A stretch of 32,301 bases of DNA from a virus, in the IMG/VR virus record IMGVR_UViG_3300021960_000307, positions 1 through 32,301 of that record; one strand, 5' to 3'. The position numbers and the translations under genes are program-made. Every line of letters begins with the position of its first letter. Positions within the stretch are counted from its first letter, which is position 1. Below are positions 8,816-16,123 of this stretch, in pieces. The notes under the pieces are model-generated. The model was not told the DNA's origin. It did no database searches and saw only the letters and a program-made list of their open reading frames with translations.

Positions 8816-9532
8816 TTATACTCTATCAGATATAGTGTTATAGGAAGACCTTTGTATTACAGTAGAAGATACATTTACGGGTTGATCAACAACAAGCCTA
8901 CGCATCATCTTAATGCCATCCTCAAATTTCTGACTATGTAAAGATGCACTCTGTTCATTAGATCTAAACATCATCATGTACATCATAGCGCCATCTATAA
9001 TAACGTGCTTAAAACGATCAGGTATAAGAGGGGTATCGCTATAAAGAATAAGATCTGCTGGATATTTCCAATATCTATACTCTACTACATAAGCAGCATC
9101 AGGAACTGGAGTAACACCAAACTTTGTATTTTGTGTCATATACACATGTCGAGGGTTCGTTCTCCCACCTTCGCCACTAGTATCTTCTATAGATCTATAA
9201 TTTGATAAGTATTGATCGTATGTAATCAATTCAAGTTTTTGTGGTGTGTTGTTTTCAGAAGTAAGCTGTTTAATATAAAAAGTATCCCAGTCTGCCTTAG
9301 AATAATCAGCAGGAAAATCATAAGTATTAGTACCTGCTGATAATGTCTGCTCATAGGTAACTAAAGTAAAAGGCCACTCTTGAGCATCTTGAAGCATCTG
9401 ACGGATAGATGAGTTAATAGCATCCTTAGCCAGCGCCTGAACGTTCTTAACGTTAGGAAAGGCTGCTTGGTCAATTTGAACTTCATTCAATCGACGTAAG
9501 AGTTCGTTAGTTATATTTAAAAAAGTACTCAC
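8816..9532 (-). CDS. Head-to-tail adaptor / tail tubular protein A-like, 238 aa
   Basis: GTG start at 9532, with AAAAGG about eight bases upstream. The protein opens with a helical segment (FLNITNELLRRLNEVQID) and continues with INSSIRQMLQDAQEWPFTLVTYEQTL, then YDFPADYSKADWDTFYIK. This is the arrangement I associate with gp11/T7 tail tubular A or P22 gp4-type adaptor proteins in marine podoviruses. It would form a ring between portal and nozzle. A Met-rich helix (DGAMMYMMMF) lies near residue 180. Position after small head proteins and before the nozzle-like gene supports the call. Confidence 0.72.
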   Translation of the reverse strand: MSTFLNITNELLRRLNEVQIDQAAFPNVKNVQALAKDAINSSIRQMLQDAQEWPFTLVTYEQTLSAGTNTYDFPADYSKADWDTFYIKQLTSENNTPQKLELITYDQYLSNYRSIEDTSGEGGRTNPRHVYMTQNTKFGVTPVPDAAYVVEYRYWKYPADLILYSDTPLIPDRFKHVIIDGAMMYMMMFRSNEQSASLHSQKFEDGIKMMRRLVVDQPVNVSSTVIQRSSYNTISDRV

Positions 9533-9534
9533 TT

Positions 9535-9921
9535 TTATAACCTTTTAGCAGGTGTAAAGTATAATCTAGCAGAAAGTGTAGCATCAAAGTTCTGTGAAGA
9601 AGTGTGCCTAAACACTAATACTTTATCACCTGCATGTAAAAACAAAGGTCCGCCACCAATAAATTGTGTATGGTTATTACCTGCTATAGCTTCTTCACCT
9701 ACAAGAAAATGATAAGTGTTGTTATCTGCGTGGTATACTTGAATACCAATATTAGATGTTGAGTTATCTTCGTTTGCCACCATAAGAAAAACTATTTCAG
9801 CTTCATGGCTTGTGGGGCAAGTAAATAAAAGTGTGGCGTTATTAGGATTACTAGTGGTACTAGCAGAGTTACCTGTAACTGCAGCAAATGCACTATCTGT
9901 CCTAAAGTTAATACCAGCCAT
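9535..9921 (-). CDS. Small beta-rich virion protein, 128 aa
   Basis: A 128-aa protein with alternating hydrophobic/polar stretches: ATLLFTCPTSHEAEIVFLMVANED, YHFLVGEEAIAG and HAGDKVLVFRHTSSQNFDATLSARLYF. This looks like a beta-sandwich and suits a head decoration, stopper or tail component. I do not recognise a specific family. The SD AGGAG sits inside a small perfect hairpin directly before the ATG (see 9925-9939). It lies between the probable decoration protein and the adaptor-like gene. Confidence 0.62.
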   Translation of the reverse strand: MAGINFRTDSAFAAVTGNSASTTSNPNNATLLFTCPTSHEAEIVFLMVANEDNSTSNIGIQVYHADNNTYHFLVGEEAIAGNNHTQFIGGGPLFLHAGDKVLVFRHTSSQNFDATLSARLYFTPAKRL

Positions 9922-9924
9922 TAT

Positions 9925-9939
9925 CTATCTCCTAGATAG
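9925..9939 (-). promoter_or_regulatory. SD-containing mini hairpin
   Basis: On the minus-strand RNA CTATCT-AGG-AGATAG can form a 6-bp stem with a 3-base loop that includes the AGGAG ribosome-binding site of the 128-aa gene. This could lower its translation relative to the capsid genes upstream. Confidence 0.4.
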
Positions 9940-9944
9940 ACTAA

Positions 9945-9968
9945 AGGGGCCACCCGAAAGCAGCCCCT
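9945..9968 (-). terminator. GC-rich hairpin between small head genes
   Basis: The minus-strand RNA has AGGGGC ... GCCCCT arms (6 bp with a 12-base loop) followed by UUUAG. The T tract is short, so at best this is a partial terminator or an RNA-processing/stability element after the highly expressed capsid genes. Confidence 0.35.
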
Positions 9969-9977
9969 AAAGTTTAG

Positions 9978-10460
9978 TTACGCAAGTGTATCACGATCTA
10001 CTTCATTAGCAGACAGATCACCTATGTCTGTGCAATCCATAAGGACAGCCCATACACGTAGCTTACCTGAACTAACTGCTCCACCTGAAAGTGTAGCAAT
10101 AGTTACATCAATGTTGTCATCAGCAACAGCCATTACAGGCTGGTATGCTGCAGGGTTCTGTGCGACTACTGCTGCTGCAGATGTAGCATCAAATCCATCA
10201 ACAAATACATCTGCATCAACCATACCTAAGTCTACTGTAAAAGTAGAACCATCAGATGCAGTATCAACTTCAATACCTGCGTTCAGAACCATAGTACCTT
10301 TTTTAACAGCAATTACTGGGATGACATCAGATGCTGCAAGAGCAGAACCTTTGTCAGACAAAGCAGTTGCTAAGTTTAAGGTAGTTTGAACCATGTAAGG
10401 GTTGCGTCCTCGCTGCGAAACGCCACGAGCGGAAGCAAGAGTATTATCACCAAGTGCCAT
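9978..10460 (-). CDS. Probable capsid decoration / head protein, 160 aa
   Basis: Directly downstream of the major capsid gene, with a very strong SD (AAGGGGGG) about seven bases before the ATG, so high expression is expected. The protein is Ala/Asp/Val-rich with beta-type alternation (SDVIPVIAVKKGTMVLNAGIEVD, SGKLRVWAVLMDC) and is acidic at the C-terminus (DLSANEVDRDTLA). I recognise it as a type commonly found beside the capsid gene in marine phages. A decoration or head-stabilising role follows from position and expression signal, not from a motif. Confidence 0.62.
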   Translation of the reverse strand: MALGDNTLASARGVSQRGRNPYMVQTTLNLATALSDKGSALAASDVIPVIAVKKGTMVLNAGIEVDTASDGSTFTVDLGMVDADVFVDGFDATSAAAVVAQNPAAYQPVMAVADDNIDVTIATLSGGAVSSGKLRVWAVLMDCTDIGDLSANEVDRDTLA

Positions 10461-10474
10461 ATCTCATTCCCCCC

Positions 10475-11536
10475 TTATAGACCAGATGTGTAGATTGCAT
10501 TAACCAACGCTTCTGGACGTAGAATTTTGCGCCCGTAAAGGTGCATACCACGTACAATGTCAGCAAATGAATCTGGATCACGGTAAGTCTCAGTCTTGTT
10601 AATCTGCTCAGCAGTTGCTGCTGCAGACGAATGACCAGCAACCAACACACCGTAGTGAGCAGAACCTGTAGATGTGGTAGAGGTTGGACCGTTACCTACT
10701 TCAGGAAGGTTGTTAGACATATAGACTTTGAAGCCGTGAATGTTGTTGAAGATCAAGCCATTCTGCAACCCTGATCCACCGAAGTCAGCATTCAAAAGAC
10801 GTGAATCTTCGTCTTTAAGCAACTCTGCGAATACCGGGTCTAAAACCAGCCATCTTCCGTTAGTGTCAACGTTTTGTTGATCCAGCTTACGTGACATCCG
10901 TGCGATAACTTGCATAGGTGTAGCGTTAGCTGTGGTAGTGTTCAATGCGTCAGCACCTGTACGGGGCTTAACTACGATTGAGTTACCTGCTGAACCACTG
11001 TTAAAGTCAGAAGCGTCTAGCTTCATGCTTGTTAACAGTTCGTCAGAACCAGCAGTTGAAACAGCTTTAGTGCCGTTTACAGTTGTGTTCGCAGCATTGG
11101 GTTTGCCGTGAATAGCTGATTGCTTGAAGCCAGCCATATAACCAAGAACATCTTGGTCAAACTGGTCAGCCAAACGATAAGCTGCACGGTCACTTGCAAG
11201 GCTTTGAAAATTGACGTGGGAGTGACTTTCCTCAATATCGTCAACCTTAAAAGCAAAATAGTTCGCTTTGTCAACGTTTAATGAAAATTCCTCATCGTCA
11301 AGGTCTTGTGGTGTGATAGTCGTGCCACGGGCATACGACTTCACTGTGATTTCAGGTTCTTTGATAATCTTAACGGAATCACCCATGTTAGCAATCTCTC
11401 CAAAATAATCAGAGTTAGTGATTGCTTCTACAATTGAGGCCTTGCGAAAAGCAAGTTGTACCTGTTTACTGTAGATTACTGGGCTAAAGTTACCGTTGGG
11501 TAGATTACCATATCCTGACGCTGTTGCGAAAGCCAT
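10475..11536 (-). CDS. Major capsid protein, 353 aa
   Basis: Start placed at 11536 (MAFATASGYGNLPNG). The longer reading frame from 11551 begins inside ATGGAGG, whose GGAGG is the SD eight bases before the chosen ATG. The sequence (SPVIYSKQVQLAFRKASIVEAITNSDYFG, VKIIKEPEITVKSYARGTTITPQDLDDEEFSLNVD) is the type of major capsid protein I recognise from marine podovirus-like phages. An HK97-like fold is expected for the group. The gene follows scaffold and is headed by its own sigma70-type promoter and structured leader, consistent with a high demand for product. Confidence 0.85.
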   Translation of the reverse strand: MAFATASGYGNLPNGNFSPVIYSKQVQLAFRKASIVEAITNSDYFGEIANMGDSVKIIKEPEITVKSYARGTTITPQDLDDEEFSLNVDKANYFAFKVDDIEESHSHVNFQSLASDRAAYRLADQFDQDVLGYMAGFKQSAIHGKPNAANTTVNGTKAVSTAGSDELLTSMKLDASDFNSGSAGNSIVVKPRTGADALNTTTANATPMQVIARMSRKLDQQNVDTNGRWLVLDPVFAELLKDEDSRLLNADFGGSGLQNGLIFNNIHGFKVYMSNNLPEVGNGPTSTTSTGSAHYGVLVAGHSSAAATAEQINKTETYRDPDSFADIVRGMHLYGRKILRPEALVNAIYTSGL

Positions 11537-11561
11537 GATATAATCCTCCATAGATAGTTAG

Positions 11562-11580
11562 GCTTATTAAAGTTATAAGC
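11562..11580 (-). promoter_or_regulatory. Small hairpin in capsid mRNA leader
   Basis: A perfect inverted repeat GCTTAT-AACTTTA-ATAAGC lies about 25 bases upstream of the capsid start codon. It leaves the GGAGG SD free and may stabilise the leader or time ribosome loading. Confidence 0.35.
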
Positions 11581-11704
11581 ATTAACATCAGGTAAGAGGC
11601 TAATCTTTTTAGGGTGCGACTCACATACACATGGCCTTGTAATATGTAAGACGGGCCTATACTTGATCAGGTAGGTCTTAACTTATTTGTCTTCGCTTAG
11701 GGGT

Positions 11705-11756
11705 AAAAGCATAAGCAGGGTAGCTGAAACGTCTATCAGGGCATACTTATGCTTTT
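11705..11756 (-). promoter_or_regulatory. Long stem-loop at the 5' end of the capsid transcript
   Basis: Perfect 11-base arms AAAAGCATAAG / CTTATGCTTTT are separated by 30 bases, with a possible extra G-U pair. The loop contains a second small hairpin (CTGA ... TCAG). It begins about 7-10 bases after the predicted transcription start of the promoter at 11770-11798, so it would form at the extreme 5' end of capsid mRNA. A 5' stem of this kind is expected to protect against 5'-end-dependent RNase attack. Confidence 0.55.
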
Positions 11757-11769
11757 GTTAACATACACA

Positions 11770-11798
11770 GTTATAACATATCGTTTGTGTATTGTCAA
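11770..11798 (-). promoter_or_regulatory. Strong sigma70-type promoter for the capsid operon
   Basis: On the minus strand a perfect -35 TTGACA (11793-11798) is followed by 17 bases and a -10 TATAAC (11770-11775), preceded by an extended TATGT element. It lies just after the scaffold stop codon and reads into the capsid gene 230 bases away. This matches host sigma70-like promoters, so capsid and downstream tail genes can be boosted independently of terminase and portal. Confidence 0.75.
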
Positions 11799-11805
11799 TA
11801 CTTAA

Positions 11806-12675
11806 TTAACGTGCTCCACCAGAAACATCATAAATAAACTTACCGCTACGGATAGCTTCCATGATTTCGTCTGACTTGCTTTCGTACTCTTGTGTACTCA
11901 TGCGTTGAACTTCAGACTCACGCAAATGTCCTGCAGGATTGTCATTGTCTGGTTTAGTGGTACGTTTAGTTCTTACTTGAGAAGCAGCATCCTTAGAGTT
12001 TTGCCGTCTTCCTTTAGTGTCCATACCTTTATCTACTTTGAATAGATCAATAACACGGATCACTGATTGTGGATCGTCTTGATTCTCATAGAGTGCATCC
12101 TGCACCCACTTAGGTTGTTCTGCTGCCCAATCATGGAAGGCATCACTCCCACGTAGATCATCAAAATCTCCATGCATAGCACGGATTTCATTCTCTGCTT
12201 TGGTGCGCTGGGCATCTGCGTTGATCTTGTCAATCTGCTGCAGACGTTCATCAGCATACTTAAACTTTTCTTGAGCTTTCTTTTCAGCAATTGTTTCTAC
12301 AATGCCAGCAATCTCAGGGTACTTCTTAGCCCAGGCATCAATGCTTTCATCTGAAGTAGGAGCACGTACCTTGCCTGTCTTCTGAGCATTCTCAAGCTGT
12401 GATTTGAGTTCTTTTAACTCTTCTGCTTGCTTGTTAAGATGGCTGCGTAAATCACTGTAGCGTTTCTTATATGTACGCTCTTCACCTGATAGTTCTTCTT
12501 TCTCAGGCTTAGCTTCTGGTTCTTCTACTTTTTGCTCGACTTCTTCAGTGCGAGATTTCATTAAAGCTTCTAGCTCTTCTTCCTCTTTCTTAATCTTATC
12601 TTCTAGAGGGGTGGGTCTATTTGGGTTTACAAGACCTGCTGTCTTTTTAGTTTCTACTTCTGCTAGTTCAGGCAT
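11806..12675 (-). CDS. Capsid scaffolding-like protein, 289 aa
   Basis: Extremely charged and helical. Residues about 25-70 are Glu/Lys-rich (IKKEEEELEALMKSRTEEVE and on), residues 75-105 are a coiled coil (YSDLRSHLNKQAEELKELKSQLENAQ), and a basic tract KTKRTTKPDNDNPAG lies near the C-terminus. No Cys is seen. Size, composition and position immediately before the major capsid gene are those of tailed-phage scaffolding/assembly proteins. Homologues in short-tailed marine phages are usually annotated this way. SD AAAGGAAACAACT precedes the ATG. No protease motif is visible, so this is a pure scaffold rather than a protease-scaffold fusion. Confidence 0.72.
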   Translation of the reverse strand: MPELAEVETKKTAGLVNPNRPTPLEDKIKKEEEELEALMKSRTEEVEQKVEEPEAKPEKEELSGEERTYKKRYSDLRSHLNKQAEELKELKSQLENAQKTGKVRAPTSDESIDAWAKKYPEIAGIVETIAEKKAQEKFKYADERLQQIDKINADAQRTKAENEIRAMHGDFDDLRGSDAFHDWAAEQPKWVQDALYENQDDPQSVIRVIDLFKVDKGMDTKGRRQNSKDAASQVRTKRTTKPDNDNPAGHLRESEVQRMSTQEYESKSDEIMEAIRSGKFIYDVSGGAR

Positions 12676-12697
12676 AGTTGTTTCCTTTATGTTGGGG

Positions 12698-12711
12698 CCA
12701 GCCGAAGCTGG
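12698..12711 (-). other. UUCG-capped hairpin before the scaffold gene
   Basis: The intergenic RNA contains CCAGC-UUCG-GCUGG, a perfect 5-bp stem closed by the very stable C(UUCG)G tetraloop. No U tract follows, so it is unlikely to be an intrinsic terminator. It may mark an mRNA processing or stability boundary between the 1072-aa gene and scaffold. Confidence 0.5.
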
Positions 12712-12723
12712 GTAGCCTTATAG

Positions 12724-15700
12724 TTATTTTACAAACAAACCTGTCAAGAAAAACTGGGTTGTACGTAAGTAGTAGTTTATTGCTGGCTTCAAGCCTTTCT
12801 TGAGTCCTCTACCATAGGACACAAAATCTTTAAACTCTTTGTAGTGGTCTGCTGCTTTACCTTTTTCTATTGCTTTATTACCTGCATGACGGTAACCACG
12901 TCTGAATGCCTCACCATACCACTTACCATGATATGTTCGTTCACACCAGAGTTCAGCTTTAGCTTTATCCATGAAACTAAAACCACCCGTAGAAATACCA
13001 TGAGTAGCGATTACGCAACTATCAGCATCTTTATCTCCCTCATCAGAACCTGCAGGTGAATCATCTGTTACTACTCTGGCGGGTTTACCTATACCTTGAT
13101 TAACTGCAGTACCTGTTGCGATAGCTGTTTTAACACTGCCACCATACTTATCTGCCTGATCCATGTCATTAGAAGAAAGACCCATAGCAGCACCTTCTGC
13201 ACGAGTCATATTTCCTGCAGCGTATGTATCTTGTTTATTTCGTAATCTGTTTATAGCTACGTAGTGATTTGCAGAAGCAGAATTATCACTGTCTACAGCA
13301 TGGTCAAAAGCATCCTGTTCTTTTTTGGTTAGTGTATTATTAGTATAGCCTCCTGCTGCTGACGTTGATGTAGGATCGTACTTACCCTGTTTAACAGGTT
13401 TTACTTCTTCTTCTTCTGGTGCAAATAAATCAGACTCTCCGTCACCATCCATATCAAAACCAAGAGGGGTAGCTAGTTTAGCAAGATCTATATCACTCAT
13501 AGCAGTAATAGTCTGTTCTTTAAGTATGTCAGATTCTTTTGACTTTGTAATGTCTTCTGGAACTTTAATCTCTGTTCCAGAAATCCCAAAGTTTGAAGCA
13601 CCGTAAACTTTAGTATCGTAACCAGGTGTAACAGTATATCTAATTGATTCTGGGGTATCGCTTTTAAAGTACGACTGTTCATCCAAGGGTGTGCCTACGG
13701 TCTGACCAAAGGGATTAGCAGTAGCATCAATTCTATTAGCCTCAAATTGAGCGCCAAATAAAATATTGTTATCACCCCCTGTTATAGGAGTGTTGTCTAT
13801 TTCACCTGTCCTTAATATATTATTTACTGCTGTATTTACTTTTTTTGCATGATCCGTTTTTTGTTTTTTAATAAGAGATTCTACCGCATTCTCTCCACCA
13901 GATAAATTTTGTAATAGGCCTATAGGACCGCCTATAATATTAGTAATAAGTTTTTCTGTAGTGTCTAATTCCAGAGGGTTTTCCTTACCTTTATAGCTAT
14001 CCGCATATTTAGCAAAATCATTAATACTATAGTTAGAGGGGTCTTTAGTTCTCCAATCACTACCACTTTCTTTTATTTCTTCTAGTACACCTTCAGCATA
14101 TTCATTACCGTCATCCCTAGACACACTCTCTGCTTGTGTTTGTACCGCTGCTTGTTCCTCTACAGGAGTTGCGCCCATCTCACGAAAACCAGAAGGTATT
14201 CTTTTTAAAGGCCTACCATTAAAGAAAAAGACAAGCATCTTTTGTCCTGTCTCATCATTAATAAAAGACTTAGATTGAAAGCCACTAAATGTAGCACCTG
14301 TACCACCGTAAGCACCATAGCCACCACCTACAGCTTCAGGGACTACTCTGTCACCTTCAGCGTAGCCCTTTACAGCACCGCCATAGGCAAAGCCTTCTGG
14401 TTCTACTTCCTGATCCTCAGTTTCATCAACATCCAGTTCATCATCTCTGAAAGGTAACTCATCACCTTCTTTAATCCGTTCAAAACCTTGTTCAGCAGCT
14501 TCTTGTAACTCATTAAAAAATTCCTCTCCAAAGTATCTAACCGTTTGTGCATTTACTACAAACTCACCTTCACTGACACGAATGTCAATATCATCACGTA
14601 CCTCAGAAGGTAAAGCACCTACAGGAGCAGTGTTACCACTTACAGGGTCTACTTGCTCTTTAAGCAGCATGTCGTTCATTTCTTTATCCATACTATCTAC
14701 GACTCCACCTTCATTGTATCCTGTGTGTTCCATGTCAAGCTTAGCATTCTTAGCTAAAACTAATGGACCTATCTGTATTACTTCATCAGCTTCACGTATA
14801 GGTACGTGTTTATTTTCACCTGATCTTACGTAAAAGCCGCCCTGTCTACGAGGGTCAAACCCTACCTGTGTCCACTCAGGATCTTCTAAGAACTTAGCTG
14901 CTTTATCACGTATCTCTTCTACGTCTAAATCTTTTACAACACCATCTACTGTAGCATATCCTGTCTTTTCATGGGTAGCTTTTGTATAAGCAGGATCTGC
15001 TTTACCCATACCTATTTTCTCACCTTTACCTTGAGATGCTCTAAATATAACAGGTTTACCGTCTGATCCTTCATAATGAATTGCTTTTGCATAAGTAGTA
15101 CCTGCATCCCCTTTTGGGGATTTACCTGCAATAATCCAAGTATCAAAAGCTTTATATGCAGGTATATCTAGTCTACCTAAAAACCTATCCCCTACTTTAA
15201 GATTAGCTTTTTTTACATTTAAATTCTTAATAGCTTTATCAGGTAAAACAAAATTACCATCTTTTCTTTGTGCTGTATTTAAAGAAAATACTGTAGCTTT
15301 ACTAGAGGGTTCTCTAGGTAATGCATCCCATGCCTCTACAGGTTTGTACTTATCTATGTTCTCTAAATGTTGTTCTCTAGTAATCTTACCGTCAAGTAAA
15401 TCTTTTGCTGATGCTTCTAGATCAGGTGTGCGAATAGTAGGACTAACATCTCGTGACTCAGTTACATAGTTACCAACTGTAGTCTGCCAATCATCAGCGG
15501 TTTCATTTGTATCAAACTCAGCCATCTTCTTCTGGTAGTCAATATTAGATACTTGTGGTGTAGCTTCTTCTACAGGTGGCTTTAACTTAATATTACCGCC
15601 TAGTGACCCTACAGTATTAGGATCAACCTCAATACGCTTACCTACATCTATAGCTTTTCTAGCACCTGCTCTAATAGCGTTAGCTGCAGCGTCACCTAAT

Positions 15701-15942
15701 CCCGGTACAAGACCTATAACTGCAGCACCGCCCAGCGCACCAGCTAAGTAGTAATTAGGGTCATCTTTTTGTAGCTCATCATATACTTCTTTAGCTGCCA
15801 TAGCGTCACCAATAATAGGTGTAGCTGAAGCAACAAAGGTAGCAGCATCTTTAAATGTTATACCTGTATTAATATCAGGAGCATTCTCTACAGCTTTAGC
15901 AGACTCTGCTGCCCATCCTAATGCTTCATCTGTTTGGGCCAT
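12724..15942 (-). CDS. Large multidomain virion protein, 1072 aa (possible ejection/internal protein)
   Basis: Residues about 28-95 hold Ala/Gly-rich amphipathic or hydrophobic segments (FVASATPIIGDAMAAKEVYDEL, LAGALGGAAVIGLVPGLGDAAANAI), the kind found in membrane-active phage internal proteins. A middle part (about 290-405, DPAYTKATHEKTGYATVDG to RRQGGFYVRSG and PLVLAKNAKLD) resembles a large polyvalent-protein-associated domain. It is followed by DIDIRVSEGEFVVNAQTVRYFGEEFF, a motif widespread in marine phage virion proteins, and by GFAYGGAVKGYAEGD. A DMDGDGESD loop resembles an EF-hand/dockerin calcium loop. The last 97 residues start with CVIATHGIS and resemble a CFI-box-type C-terminal domain. 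Portal-to-scaffold position supports an internal or ejected protein; function is inferred. Confidence 0.65.
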   Translation of the reverse strand: MAQTDEALGWAAESAKAVENAPDINTGITFKDAATFVASATPIIGDAMAAKEVYDELQKDDPNYYLAGALGGAAVIGLVPGLGDAAANAIRAGARKAIDVGKRIEVDPNTVGSLGGNIKLKPPVEEATPQVSNIDYQKKMAEFDTNETADDWQTTVGNYVTESRDVSPTIRTPDLEASAKDLLDGKITREQHLENIDKYKPVEAWDALPREPSSKATVFSLNTAQRKDGNFVLPDKAIKNLNVKKANLKVGDRFLGRLDIPAYKAFDTWIIAGKSPKGDAGTTYAKAIHYEGSDGKPVIFRASQGKGEKIGMGKADPAYTKATHEKTGYATVDGVVKDLDVEEIRDKAAKFLEDPEWTQVGFDPRRQGGFYVRSGENKHVPIREADEVIQIGPLVLAKNAKLDMEHTGYNEGGVVDSMDKEMNDMLLKEQVDPVSGNTAPVGALPSEVRDDIDIRVSEGEFVVNAQTVRYFGEEFFNELQEAAEQGFERIKEGDELPFRDDELDVDETEDQEVEPEGFAYGGAVKGYAEGDRVVPEAVGGGYGAYGGTGATFSGFQSKSFINDETGQKMLVFFFNGRPLKRIPSGFREMGATPVEEQAAVQTQAESVSRDDGNEYAEGVLEEIKESGSDWRTKDPSNYSINDFAKYADSYKGKENPLELDTTEKLITNIIGGPIGLLQNLSGGENAVESLIKKQKTDHAKKVNTAVNNILRTGEIDNTPITGGDNNILFGAQFEANRIDATANPFGQTVGTPLDEQSYFKSDTPESIRYTVTPGYDTKVYGASNFGISGTEIKVPEDITKSKESDILKEQTITAMSDIDLAKLATPLGFDMDGDGESDLFAPEEEEVKPVKQGKYDPTSTSAAGGYTNNTLTKKEQDAFDHAVDSDNSASANHYVAINRLRNKQDTYAAGNMTRAEGAAMGLSSNDMDQADKYGGSVKTAIATGTAVNQGIGKPARVVTDDSPAGSDEGDKDADSCVIATHGISTGGFSFMDKAKAELWCERTYHGKWYGEAFRRGYRHAGNKAIEKGKAADHYKEFKDFVSYGRGLKKGLKPAINYYLRTTQFFLTGLFVK

Positions 15943-16123
15943 TCACTTCATCCCTTAAATAAGCTAACTTACGCAATGCTGCAATCTCACCTTGAATACG
16001 ATAAACGCCTTCAATAGTACTCTCTTGTTCTAACCTGCGCTGGGCAGAGCTTATCTTGACATCTAGTACCTCTACAAAAGAATCCCATAGAGGCTTATCG
16101 TTCACAAACTTCTTAATGCTCAT
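15926..16123 (-). CDS. Small helical protein between portal and the large virion protein, 65 aa
   Basis: A 65-aa, mainly helical protein with the segment SAQRRLEQESTIEGVYRIQGEIAALRKLAYLRDEVN, which has coiled-coil character. It overlaps the portal stop by ATGA and overlaps the start of the 1072-aa gene by 18 bases, so all three are likely translated as a coupled set. Proteins of this size and helix pattern occur after the portal gene in many marine podoviruses. The role is unknown to me; a portal or ejection-protein assembly factor is possible. Confidence 0.62.
   Translation of the reverse strand: MSIKKFVNDKPLWDSFVEVLDVKISSAQRRLEQESTIEGVYRIQGEIAALRKLAYLRDEVNGPNR

Noticed and set aside
12060-12354. 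Frames on both strands inside the scaffold gene
   Set aside because: Shadows of a strongly supported charged coiled-coil gene; no SD or coupling.
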